A stretch of 64,000 nucleotides of DNA from Agelaius tricolor. Its lineage: Eukaryota; Chordata; Aves; Passeriformes; Icteridae. Below, one piece after another: positions 49,251-59,430 of this stretch; position 1 is the first letter of the stretch, and each line of letters begins with the position of its first letter. The stretch covers positions 111,125,381 through 111,189,380 of the forward strand of contig JALJCS010000001.1 in the NCBI GenBank assembly GCA_023055355.1, in the 5' to 3' direction. Below the pieces are notes generated by a model that worked only from the letters and a program-made list of their open reading frames with translations, was not told where the DNA came from and searched no databases. Both the position numbers and the translations under genes were made by a program.

Positions 49251-49877
49251 TTTGCTGGTCTTGTTTTGAATTCAGCTTTTGGAGACATCAAAATACCAAC
49301 ATTTATTCCTGCAATATTATTATGCCCTGATAGGTTACACCAAGATTAAAGTGTTCCTACTTTTAGCTTCCTGTTAGTCATCCTGCTGTATCTTGCGAGT
49401 GCTGTTTGTAAACCTCAAAACATCAATATGTCTTGCTTTCTAAAATACCAAATATGCTGCTTTTCTTGGCGATATTCAACTGTATGTCAGTTGTCTTAAT
49501 TAAAAGAAACCACTTTTGTCTTGAAAATATGCCCATGGAAAGCTGCTCTAAGATGCTAATGACCTTGCCTATCTGTGTATAGGTACCTAAAGAAACCAAT
49601 CTCAGGGATATAAGTCAATCTCTTTAGAGAGGCCTGTGGAGGTAGAAGTTTGTTTTTCTTTCTGAGATCCACATGCAGCTCCTACTCAACTCACTGCAGA
49701 ATGTCCCACAGAATAGCCTCACTTAAGGTCCTGTTTATGCCTGAACCATTGTGTCTGAACATGCTGACCTCTTCCATTGCATTTCAGAGTTGAGCATTCA
49801 ACACAAGTTCCAAAGACCACTTGAATCTCCTTACCAGTGTGGACAGGGTTTCTGTAGCATTTCTCCCAGGTAACAAA
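49251..49877. other. Unique DNA, nothing recognised
   Basis: No feature is supported. Confidence 0.5.
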
Positions 49878-50095
49878 TAACAGGATAAGAAGAAGTGGCC
49901 TCAAGTTGCACCAGGGGAGGTTTAGATTGGATATTAGGGAAAATTTATTCACTCAAAGGGTTGTCAAGGGGTGCTCATGGAAGCAGTGGAGTCACCACTC
50001 CTATAGGAGTTTAAAAGACATGAGGATGTTGCACTTGGGGACATGGATTAGTAGTGAACATTTCAGTATTTAGCATTGTTGAAGTTCCTTCTTTT
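49878..50095 (+). mobile_element. CR1: CR1 LINE fragment
   Basis: Sense CR1: GTGGCCTCAAGTTGCACCAG, GGGAGGTTTAGATTGGATAT, TAGGGAAAATTTATTCACTC, GTGGAGTCACCACTCC and GACATGAGGATGTTGCACTT. The final tail is missing or degraded. Confidence 0.9.
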
Positions 50096-50149
50096 TTACA
50101 AACCATAAACTAAATTGTTTCACTACAGTAATTTCCTCAGCAGCTCAGG

Positions 50150-50222
50150 ACACCCCCAATGGCAGGATTGGAACTAAATTTTCTTTAAGGTCCCTTCCAA
50201 CCCAAACTATTCTGTGATTCAA
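50150..50222 (+). mobile_element. CR1: CR1 LINE extreme 3' end
   Basis: AATGGCAGGATTGGAACTAA, AGGTCCCTTCCAACCCAAAC and TATTCTGTGATTC form a short sense 3' end just downstream of another CR1 piece. The subfamily differs from the upstream piece, so it is probably a separate insertion. Confidence 0.88.
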
Positions 50223-52940
50223 GAAAAATGGAAGGTAAAAGTTCAGTTGATGTCTTGATGGAGCTGCTTTTGACTCTGCACCCTGGAGAATATGACTTTC
50301 CATTGTCAAATATAAGCAAAGAATGGTGAAGGAACCATCAGCCAATGTTTATGCAGTTCTCTGAAGCTGGAAAATGCTTCTCCATGCTTTTTCTTTTACT
50401 TTTTTTTTTCCTCCTCAAATTCTGGCAGCCATTTAAATGGGACATTTTTACCCAAAGCGCTATTTTAGCCTCTTATTTTCCACAGCTAAATTAGACATTT
50501 TTGTTCTATTCTCTAAAAAAATAATAATTAAAAGAATAAAAATGTCTGATTTGATTCCTAATATGCAGTGAAAGCTTAAGCTAGATAATAATTGCTAATA
50601 TACTACTTAGAGCTTCCTCTGACTCACAGCCAACTGCAGAGGGCAAGTCAAAACAGCCTTGGATAAATAATTAAAGCATTTAAAGATGTTAGGCTTATAT
50701 TTTGATCCTAATCTTTAGCTAGTATAAATCTGCCCAGCTCAATGGAGTGAGTGGAGCTGCAGAAACTGAAGATTGAGTCCTATTTTTAAGACTTCCCTAG
50801 GTCATAAGTAAGTAGAGTTTGTATTTATTGATATTTCTACTTAGATGTTATTTATTTCTCATTGGCTGGTAATTTCTGAAGCATTTTTTGAATGGGATTA
50901 AATGTAGATTATTATCCTTTAATTTCTGTACCTGCTATAGAGGCACATTCAGGCAGCACTGGAATAGACATAATTGTATATTTAGACATGGATTGATCTC
51001 ATATAATTTTGTCTGATAGACTAACATCTAGATCTAAGCTACACACCCTGGGTTCCTTTTAGGATCAGTGGTGCTGAAAAGATGCTTCAAAGATTTAACT
51101 CACCATTTTCCTGGCAAGCATCTAAAATATCTCAGAGAATCTGAGCTCTAGAAACACCTGTTTCTGTCTGCTGACTATTATTTAGAGAATACAGCTAATT
51201 TACACATTATTGTCAATTTTGTTTTCTCTTAATAAAGGTGAGTTTTTTGCCATGGAACAAGCTTGTCACTGAAGTACACTTGGCTTCACACAGGGCTTTT
51301 GCATAAAATGTTGTAGCTTAAAGAAAAGTTCACCAGAACAGAGAGACAACAGATGTAAAACTCTTCTCAATAGTAGTAAATTCCTTTGTAGTAAATTCTT
51401 TTGACTACTCAACAGGCATGTTGCAACTTTCACCACCTTCTCTTTGCTTGCCTTCTCCCAAAGTTATGTTTTCCTCTGTTTAGCCAAAATTAACATAGTT
51501 TTGTCTACATTTATCAGGTACCTTGAATACCAGTGAGGATTTCCTTAGTTCTGCTATAACATAAGAATCTGTAGGGGCAGTGGTCAAGTGAGAGGGTTAT
51601 GAACCAGACTAGGACCAGTGAGAACATCATTCCACTATCCCATAATTATAACCTCATCAACAGGAATACAGCAGTCTGGCAATGGCCAGAAAATGGCCTG
51701 GACTCCTTGTTTTGCTTTGCCTGCAAGTCTTGATTGGCCATTATTATTATTCTCCTGGGGGAAGACACAGTGGATAAATGCCACTCATAGGAGTGACCTT
51801 TTTGGTAATCCCTAACATTTTAGCAGAAGCAAGATCAGGAAATCCAGATCTCCAGGGCTTTTTAATCTTCACCTTTTCTGCACAGCCAGAAAAAAACCTA
51901 AGTTTTACAGAGGCAACATTCAGTTTTTCCTGCAGTCCTCTGAGTGTTTGTGCTACTTGTGCTCTGACAGCCTTAAGGGGAATGTATTGGCTACCAAATG
52001 GAGCTGGTTTTGCTTTAGGGCTTTAGGGCTCCACATACTCCTGTTGCTTAAATTGTGGCCTATGAGGAGCATTGAGAGCAAGAATAAAATGAGATAGGGC
52101 TGTTACATTACTGGAAAGTTGAGATTTCCTTGAGATAATGAGTTCTGGGGTCAGGGCAAGGGTTTTTTTTTGGAAATGAGCATTCTTCATTCAGCACTTT
52201 GTACCTTTGTTACATAAAAGACACAAAATCAAAGGAGTTTAGGAATGAGGTCAACATAATTTGGTCAATATAAATGCAAGTTTAACTGAAATACAGTGAA
52301 CCTTTTGTACTAGTTATGGTGATCACAATTATAGAATTTGGGGAAAATCAAAAGGACAAATCTGCTTTTCTTTGGAGCAAACACATATTTCACCCCTCCC
52401 AGAAATCTCAGTTCCACCATTCACATAAGCACAGGGATTGCACCATTTTTGAATAGTTCTTGTCAGAAGGGATAAAATCCAGCAAAGCACATCTGGATCT
52501 AAATCCAGCATACAACCAGAGTTTTATGAGATACATCCAAATCAGAAAACAGAGCTGCATCTACTCTGGCATGACCTGAATTCATCTCTGCTGCAGATAC
52601 AGAACTGAGAGAGTACAATGGGGAGATTATGCTCACATTTAAAAATTTCTATGAAGACAATTCTGTCCACTCATCTTTAGTAAAGATCCTCAATGAGAGC
52701 TCAGAGGCATTCAATGTCAATCTTCTCCAAGCAGAATTGCAAGCACAAATGTTCTGAAATTTTCAGAATTACAGGCTCAGGAGTCTCCATTTTGTGAAAA
52801 ACTCTCAAAGGTGGTGTTCTTTTCCTCATATCTCAATGTTCTGTGACCTTCTACATATGTTCTACATACGCACATATGTGCAACTACCTGAATTATGTTA
52901 GGAATCAGAACTAGATATGGATCCACAGAAACATAAAAAC
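50223..52940. other. Unique DNA, repeat-poor
   Basis: About 2.7 kb without recognised repeats. 50440-50780 is rich in TAAT cores and is listed separately. No gene is supported. Confidence 0.5.
50440..50780. promoter_or_regulatory. Candidate conserved noncoding block
   Basis: AT-rich, with ATAATAATTAAAAGAATAAA, GATAATAATTGCTAATATAC and GATAAATAATTAAAGCATTT, E-box CAGCTC elements and no transposon. The composition resembles developmental enhancers, but nothing in one sequence proves function. Confidence 0.15.
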
Positions 52941-53013
52941 TTAGAATGGATTGGGATGGAAGAGACCTTAGAGCTTGTCTGGTTTGAAGCTCCTGCCATG
53001 GGCAGGGACACAG
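52941..53013 (-). mobile_element. CR1: CR1 LINE 3' end, short
   Basis: TTAGAATGGATTGGGATGGA, AGAGACCTTAGAGCTTGTCT and CCTGCCATGGGCAGGGACAC appear in antisense order. Confidence 0.88.
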
Positions 53014-53680
53014 AGAACTCTGAGTTTCTCTGTAATCTCTATATAAGTACCAGCTGTCTAAGCTCCATTATAGCCACAGAGAACTCATTCATATTTAAAC
53101 CAAAGATGACCAGAAAATGGCTCAGCTTACTCTTAAGCAAATTCTTCAGTTTGGGCAAGAGAATCTCTGCTTTTGGACTCAAAATATTGCTCTGGTGGGA
53201 TTTCCACTGAGTATTGTGAAAGCTTGTGGACACCTATGAGGGGCACAACCCTCTTGTCTGAACATTAGCATCTACTGCCATTTTCCATTTTAGATGTGGA
53301 TAAAGGCCATGAAACAGGGCCTAAGGACAACTGGCAGCTGGAACACAGGTGAGAATATCCCAATAGCACTGAACACTGATTAAGCATCTGAAACATAGGT
53401 CTGTATTTAGTCAAGATGTAAATGATTTCCATTTCTCACTTCAACCACTCAGAGAGGAGCCCTGGTGAATGTTACCTACAAAGAAAAGGCAGAAAGAAGA
53501 GAGACAAAATTGTCTGAAGAAAAGACTAATGAAAGCATTATAACTGTATTCAAACACCTAGAAATCAGACATAAAGAGGAAAAATAAAAGTATTCACTAT
53601 ATTCAATGAGTATGGGAGAAATAACTCTGAACAAAAAATTCAGTAGGAGCACCTCTCTAATGAAATGGATCATACAAAAA
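53014..53680. other. Unique DNA, nothing recognised
   Basis: No feature is supported. Confidence 0.5.
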
Positions 53681-53801
53681 CAGAGCAGCTGGAAAGGCTG
53701 TAGTGTGTCCATGCCTGGAAGCTTTGGTGAACAGGTAGAGGACATGGACTGGTTTTCCTCCTGAGGTGTCTTCCAGCCCCACTTCTAATGATTCTATGAC
53801 T
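53681..53801 (+). mobile_element. CR1: CR1 LINE 3' end, diverged
   Basis: CCATGCCTGGAAGCTTTGGT, GAGGACATGGACTGGTTTTC, GAGGTGTCTTCCAGCCCCAC and TTCTAATGATTCTATGAC fit a diverged sense 3' end. Confidence 0.75.
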
Positions 53802-54924
53802 GTATTTTTCCATGTTGGGGAATTGGAAAATGATCTCTGTGGGTGGAAATGGACTTACCCCCATCACACAGGCCTCCTGACACCGCCAACAGAATTTTAA
53901 ATGAGGAGCTAGACAGTCTGTAGCTCTTTAATAGGGCTTTGCTGCCAAGGGGCCCAACATATTTCCCATAATGAGGCGAGGGTAGGAGGAGAGAAGAGGG
54001 AAATTCCTCCATTCTTTATATTTCCATAGTATTTTGTAATTAATTTGATGCTTTTACAGAAAATTAATTGGGTTTTGATAATGAAATAGAGAGAACTAAC
54101 TAGACACTAGCAAATTAAAAAAAATTAAAAAATCCCAGCCTAATGGGCCCCCACGTCAGACTGATAATGCTGTCTCCCTCAGGTGCTTGGGGGAAAAAAA
54201 GCCCAAGAGGAGCCACTGTGAAAGTCCTTGTCAATTGAAGGGTTAATCTGCCTTCCTTCCCCACTCCCCTGCTCCCTCACAACTAAAGCTAAGCAGATTA
54301 ATTAAAACTTAAAAGGATTCTGATTTAGTTACAAGTAAGAAAGTGAAGTGCTGCAGCTTCATGCCTATAATTCACCATTGCAGAGCAACACTTGGACAGG
54401 CTGAGCTGTAATTACCTCATGATGTACTGTGTTCCCTGCAATTCCTCACAAAACCTCCCTTTTAGGTTTTTCCCTGCCTTACCTCCTCTCATCTCACAAC
54501 CCTCCCTGGCTGAAGGCATTTACAAGTGGTAAATATTAATTGTTAAGGAGATGACAGCTGTGGGTCAAGCAGGGGCTGATGGATCGGCTCCATAAATCCA
54601 ACAGGTATCTTCTCCACTTCATCTGTCACCCCCTGGTGAAACAGAAAGCCATTCTAGAATATTTCTACTTAATATTTCATTTTTTTTTTCTCAATATATT
54701 ACCAGGAGAAAAGCAGTAAGAGTAGGAAAGAAAAGAGAATCACAGTCTTGCATATCTTCCTATTTCCCACTAAGCGGTATGAAGTAGAGCAAGTTATTAA
54801 TTTTCCACACATAGCAGTTAAATTCACACATTATTTAGGAAATAACCAATAATTTTCTGTTATAAGATCTGTAACCCACCAAGCCCACAGATTCTAAATA
54901 CAATTCATCCTTTGTGGAGTTACA
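53802..54924. other. Unique DNA with a candidate conserved block
   Basis: No repeat is recognised. 54270-54640 is listed separately. Confidence 0.5.
54270..54640. promoter_or_regulatory. Candidate conserved noncoding block
   Basis: Repeat-free, with AGATTAATTAAAAC near 54295, CTGTAATTACCTCATGATG near 54406 and ATATTAATTGTTAAGG near 54534, the last followed by GACAGCTGTGGGTCA. It alternates AT-rich homeodomain cores and GC-richer motifs, as many vertebrate enhancers do. Inference only. Confidence 0.2.
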
Positions 54925-55048
54925 CATGGGCCAGGCTGGATGGGGTAGGCAGCAACCTGGTCTAGTGGAAGGTGTCCCTGCCCATGCCAGTAGATTGGAA
55001 TCTTCAAAGTCTCTTCCAACCCAAACCATTCTGAGATTCCAGGATTCT
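54925..55048 (+). mobile_element. CR1: CR1 LINE 3' end
   Basis: GGGCCAGGCTGGATGGGGTA, GCAACCTGGTCTAGTGGAAG, GTGTCCCTGCCCATGCCAGT and CTTCCAACCCAAACCATTCT followed by a GAGATTCCAGGATTCT tail. Confidence 0.93.
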
Positions 55049-55580
55049 CTGAGATCTGGCAAATATACTATGCAACTATTTGGATGTTCTTAAAAACAAG
55101 AGAATGAAAATACTTACTTGTTATGGGTTAGGTATTTGCATAGAAGTGATTTTCCACCTATGAAGATGTTCTACATATGTGGGATCTCAGCACATCGTTC
55201 CCGATGTCCAGAGATGCCAAGAGAACCCTTGGGGGTCTCGAAAATCCTAGAATGTTGCCAAGAGTGTTTAGTAGCTTGATTTTGATCCATCCACAGAAGT
55301 AACAAGAGTTTGAGGACAAGAGAATCACTTTAGAGTAAAAGGTGTAAAAGAGACACATTTAGAAAGTGAGATATAGACTTTAAAGTTTTTGGTACAGGGG
55401 GGTTATGGAGACAAGATGGAGGGATCAGGGCGTGTCTCGTCCTTCTTCTTTCTTCTTCTTGTCCTCCATCTCCTGTGATGATGTTAGCACTTGGAGATTG
55501 GTTTATGGTGAAAGTGCACTTGCTAACATGAGTGAAAAGCATTGAGAAATAAAAGTAAATATTGTGTACGTAGATTTTAG

Positions 55581-55588
55581 TATAAAAA
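55581..55588 (+). promoter_or_regulatory. LTR TATA box
   Basis: TATAAAAA lies in the U3 part of the solo LTR, about 100 bases before its AATAAA. Initiation would be expected about 25-30 bases downstream. Activity is not shown. Confidence 0.55.
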
Positions 55589-55682
55589 GACATGACCGCC
55601 CCGTGGGTGGTCAGAGAGTGCCTGTGACTGCTTGCAGATCAGACCTCTGTTGGGCAGACAGAAAATTTTGTAGATAAGAAAT

Positions 55683-55688
55683 AATAAA
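55683..55688 (+). terminator. LTR polyadenylation signal
   Basis: AATAAA in the R region of the solo LTR, after GTAGATAAGAAAT. Consistent with 3'-end formation of the original provirus. Confidence 0.55.
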
Positions 55689-55799
55689 CAACCTGAAGAC
55701 CGAAAAGCTGAAGAGTCCAGACTCGTCCTTTGAATCGCGTGCCACCCAAAAACCACTCTACCCGTGTCGAAGCAGAGACAGACAGCCAGACCTGACATA

Positions 55800-56005
55800 C
55801 ATCTACACCTCTTGTGATTCCTTCCAGGGATTGTGCCTCCACCACTTTCCTGGACTGCCTTTTTCAAAGCTTGACTGCCCCTTCAGTGAAGGAATTTTGC
55901 TTAATAGCTAATCTAAACCTCTCCAGTGCAACTTGAAGCATTTTCCTCATCTTATCACTTGTTATCTGAGAGGAGAGATTGACCCCCACAGGGTTCCACC
56001 TGCTT
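55800..56005 (-). mobile_element. CR1: CR1 LINE fragment lacking its 3' end
   Basis: Antisense CR1: TTCCAGGGATTGTGCCTCCA, CACTTTCCTGGACTGCC, CCCTTCAGTGAAGGAATTTT, AATCTAAACCTCTCCAGTGC and CTTATCACTTGTTATCTGAG. It begins at the right edge of the LTR. CTATTTGGATGTTCTTAAAA at about 55073, left of the LTR, may be the interrupted continuation, which would place the LTR inside this CR1. Confidence 0.8.
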
Positions 56006-56160
56006 CCAGGGAGCACTTGATAAAGACTTCCATAAAATTAACTGGACAGATCTGTCCAGTAGGATGGAATATGCTCCACTTCCATTTTGAGAAGGTAGAA
56101 GTTTGATAGGGAGACAATATTGAAGATATACACCTAGACACCTTGAGGTAGCTTTATTTC

Positions 56161-56304
56161 ACACAGAATCACAGAATATCCTGAGCTGGAATGGGCCCAC
56201 AGGCTTCATAGAGCATAGCTCCTGACCTTGCACACAGCACACCGAGAATCCCACTGTGTGCCTGAGAGCATTCTCCAAGTGCTTCTTGAACTCTGCCAGG
56301 TGTG
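56161..56304 (-). mobile_element. CR1: CR1 (X-like) 3' end
   Basis: ACACAGAATCACAGAATATC, CTGAGCTGGAATGGGCCCAC, GAGAATCCCACTGTGTGCCT and CTTCTTGAACTCTGCCAGG are characteristic of the ATATCCTGAG-type CR1 in antisense. 56006-56160 to its left holds nothing recognised. Confidence 0.92.
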
Positions 56305-57747
56305 TTTTACTTAAGTGGCAAAAACATTCACAGAGGATGTATCAGCAGTGTATTAAAACCACAAAAAGAAGGAAAGATAAATGAATCAATAAATGAATGA
56401 ATAAATGAATAAATAAATAAATATCAGGCCATCTGGGCTCCTGATACCTTTTTGCCTATCGAGGAGAATTAAGCATTTGCCTGTAAATATCTCTAAGCAC
56501 TGGATTCAGATTTCAGTGCCATTTGATATGCAGGGGCTCACAAGGAACGATCCAGAGGTGGTAACATCCCCCAGAAGTGCTGAGTTAGATCTAGCTGGCC
56601 CCTGCAGATGTTCAGGATACCTTTGGCTTCTCAAATTACACTTGGTGTATCCATGAGACACCTGAACTGAGCCTCCAGCGCTTGTCAGTGACCAAAAGAC
56701 CTTTGTAAATCAACTCAGGCTGCATAATTCAGGTATGAAGGGATGGGCTGGAGCAGCAAATTCCCTCACTGACAGTTTAAGGTGGATTCAGAGGTTTTGA
56801 CTCATGTCATGACTTTGATTTTCAGTGATAAATTAAAAAGAAGAAGCTTTTCAACAAAAGATTTTTTTAGGATGAATGAAGAGACAACAAAACTAGAAAA
56901 TACATATTTTTCACATGTCATGTCTGGGATCGTGCAGAGATTTTCTATATGAGAACAGAGGTGTATAAACTCTTGGAATATTTTATTCTGCAGGTCTATA
57001 GATTTGCTTATCAACCTTAATACTTATTTACTATATACCAGTTCCCATTTGTTGGTGGTGGGTCCTTCTCAATTGCTTTTTTATCAACTACCAACCCAAA
57101 ATTCACTGTTTATGAGACCAATAATTTATTTTCCCTTTTAAATAGATTTGTAAAGTAGATTTGTTATTGGGTTTAATTTTTTTTATCTTCAAACTTTTTT
57201 TCCTAGAGAAATCTTCTGATTTCTAGATTTCTAGATCTTGTAATTTCTAGATTTCTTTATAGTCATAGAGTTTACACCACTGGAATATCAGAGTTATATT
57301 TAGATCTCTAAACAATAGAAAAAAGAAAAAAAATCTGGTACATATGTTCAGCTTTTATAGTATAATTTCTGACAATTGCAAGGGAACCATTCCCACGTTT
57401 AAAGTTGACTCTGCATAATATTTGGGAAAATGCATCTGGTTTGATACTCTTATAAAAATTAGGAGCACTTTTTGTGGCAGTTTACAGGGCTGTGAACTTG
57501 GTCAGGGAATGGCCCTGCTGTCAAGACAGTGTCTTTTGCCAATATCATAAATGTTTCTTAGATTTGATTGATTTATATATTATTGAGAGATTTATTTCCT
57601 GCCAGAGTTCAAGTCATCAACGACATCAGGGTGCAAATGCTTAAAGCTGGGCAGTTTCTGTTCAGTTCAAACCAAAACAAAGGTAATTGTAATTATTTTT
57701 TAAAACTATGGATCTGTTTTCAGTCCTTGAAATCTCATAAACAGGCC
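56305..57747. other. Unique DNA with a short tetramer array
   Basis: 56376-56424 is an imperfect (AATA/AATG)n array. Elsewhere TTTCTAGATTTCTAGATC-type runs occur near 57220-57260. No gene is supported. Confidence 0.5.
56376..56424. repeat. (AATA/AATG)n microsatellite
   Basis: About twelve tetramer units alternate AATG and AATA, ending in pure AATA. Confidence 0.9.
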
Positions 57748-57885
57748 TTTTTTTGCTGTTGGGTTGGTTTTCTTGGTTTGTTTGGGGTTTCTTTTGTTTC
57801 GTTTTTGTTGTTGGTGGTGGTGGTTTTGTGTGTGTGGTTTTTTGTTCTGCATTTTTTTGGTTTGTTTTGTTTGTTCATTTGTTTA
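57748..57885. repeat. GT-rich low-complexity run
   Basis: Nearly all G and T on the + strand: GTTGG, GGTTTGTTTGGGG, a GGTGGTGGTGG block, GTGTGTGTGG and TTTGTTT units. It gives a long open frame (57568-58002) rich in Phe, Val, Leu and Trp that is a composition artefact. Confidence 0.9.
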
Positions 57886-57969
57886 AGAAGGATTTATAAG
57901 AAATGCACATTGATGGTTCACATCACAGTGGATATACAACATTCCTTTTGGTTTTTCTGGGTTATATCA

Positions 57970-58530
57970 GGAAGAACATTGCCAGCAGCTCAAGGAAGAT
58001 GATGCTGCCCCTCTGCTGAGGCACATCTGGGGTGCTGTGTCCAGTTCTGGGCTCCTCAGGACAAGAGAGACATGGAGCTCCTGGAGTGGCTCCAGTGCTG
58101 GGTGGCAAAGATGATGGAGGGACTGGAGCATCTCCCTGATGAGGAAAGGCTGAGGGAGCTGGGGCTGTTCAGCCTGGAGAGGAGGCACAGCTGAGAGGGG
58201 CCCTCAGCCCTGGGTGTCCCTGTGTGCAGGGAGGCTCAGAGCAGGGCCCAGGCTCTGCTCCAGGGCCCAGCAATGGCACCAGAGGAACGGGCAGGGACTG
58301 AACCCAGCAAGTTCCACCTGGACAGGAGGCAGAACTTCTTTCCTGTGCAGTGACTGAGCACTGAACAGAGACCAGAGAGGCTGTGGAGTCTCCCTCACTG
58401 GGGATATTCCAGAACTGTCTGGACACAATCCTGTGCCATGTGCTCTGGGATGACCCTGCTTGAGCAGGGAGGAGGGACCAGATGAGCCACTGTGGTCCCT
58501 TCCAACCTGACCCAACCTAGGATTCTGCCA
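57970..58530 (+). mobile_element. CR1: CR1 LINE fragment with intact ORF2 C-terminus
   Basis: Sense CR1. The frame from about 58019 to the stop at 58190-58192 still reads as the end of CR1 ORF2: CVQFWAP, then [11 protein letters not shown] and [16 protein letters not shown]. The 3' untranslated part follows: CAGAACTTCTTTCC, GATATTCCAGAACTGTCTGG, CCTTCCAACCTGACCCAACC and the tail GATTCTGCC. It is highly similar to the minus-strand copy at 36926-37400. The preserved reading frame suggests a comparatively young insertion. Confidence 0.95.
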
Positions 58531-58789
58531 TAAAACACAGATGAAAGACTTTCTGACAGAACCAGCACTGATGGCTGCAGTTTAAAGTTCTGACAGGAAA
58601 GATCTTCCTAAATTATGAGGAGCATGTGATGTGTTCCTCATCATGTGGCCCTGTACAGTGCTGCAAAGAGGATGAATCCACACCAAACCATGGGATATGT
58701 TTGTAATTAAAAACGATTTCCTCTGATTCTAGGGCTAATATTTTTAGACTAATTCTCAACTGGTTTGTAAAAGAAGATGTATTCAGTAA
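58531..58789. other. Short unique gap
   Basis: Nothing certain. The ancient CR1/L3-like remnant may begin within it. Confidence 0.4.
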
Positions 58790-59430
58790 GACCACAGACT
58801 GTAGAGACAGCTTTTTGGTCTCCAGCAATGGCCAGTTCCGACTGCTTGTTAGGAAGGAGCATAAAAAGGAAAATATGCATTTGATATTCCCACATTTGAG
58901 ATTTCCAGCCTTCTGCAATCTGTGGCTATGCAATTTCCTGACCTGGGGGTTATTCCTTTGTCTCTCACAGTCTGTGAAGGGTTTTCCTTCCATGTTTGTA
59001 TCTAATTGCTTTTCGAACCCGTGAAAACTTATGACATTCACAACATCCCAACATCCCGTGGCAATGAGTTTCATAGTTTAATTTTGTGCTATGTGAAAAA
59101 GTACTTTCCTTTAATCATTTTGAACCCACCTTTAGATAACTTTATTTGATACCTACTAGATTTTGTATTACAAGGAATAGCAAATAATTGTTCTTTCTTT
59201 GCCTCCTCCATGATTGTCATGATTTCATATACTTCTGTCCCATCCTGAAACAATTAGTCTCTCCAGGCTGTAGATATTTATTTCAGTTTATCTCCCTTTA
59301 CATGGAACCTGTTTCATACCTTTAAGCAGCTTTGTTGTCCTTTTCTTATTTTGCCAATTTTTCTATATTTATACGAGTTGTACTGTGTACAGTTATTTAC
59401 ACCTGTTAAAAGCGATAACATTATTTTTTC
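58790..59430 (-). mobile_element. Ancient CR1/L3-type LINE remnant
   Basis: The order of phrases matches old reptile CR1/L3 elements in antisense: CTCCAGCAATGGCCAGTTCC, ACAACATCCCGTGGCAATGA, GAGTTTCATAGTTTAATTTT, TGTGAAAAAGTACTTTCCTT, CTCCAGGCTGTAGATATTTA, CATGGAACCTGTTTCATACC and GCCAATTTTTCTATATTTAT. It is strongly diverged and older than the avian CR1 copies nearby. The minus open frame over part of it is not a gene. Confidence 0.75.

Larger units (their letters stand above)
55119..55797 (+). mobile_element. Solo LTR of an endogenous retrovirus, about 680 bp
   Basis: Starts TGTTATGGGTTAGG (55119) and ends near CCTGACA (55797), giving imperfect TGTTA/TGACA ends; the right edge could lie up to 10 bases further. 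Inside are a TATA box TATAAAAA at 55581-55588, a polyadenylation signal AATAAA at 55683-55688, and a CpG-bearing R-U5 part (TCGTCC, ATCGCGTG, CCGTGTCGAAG at about 55725-55770). Spacing of TATA to AATAAA (about 100 bases) suits a retroviral U3-R. No internal region or partner LTR is present within the window, so it is solo. I could not identify a clean target-site duplication. It resembles songbird ERVK-type LTRs from memory; the class is uncertain. Confidence 0.75.

Noticed and set aside
55577..55867. Minus frame of 96 codons
   Set aside because: It runs backwards through the solo LTR and into CR1, so it is not a gene.
57568..58002. 144-codon + frame with strongly hydrophobic product
   Set aside because: The hydrophobic stretch is translation of the G/T-only run at 57748-57885, and the end runs into CR1.
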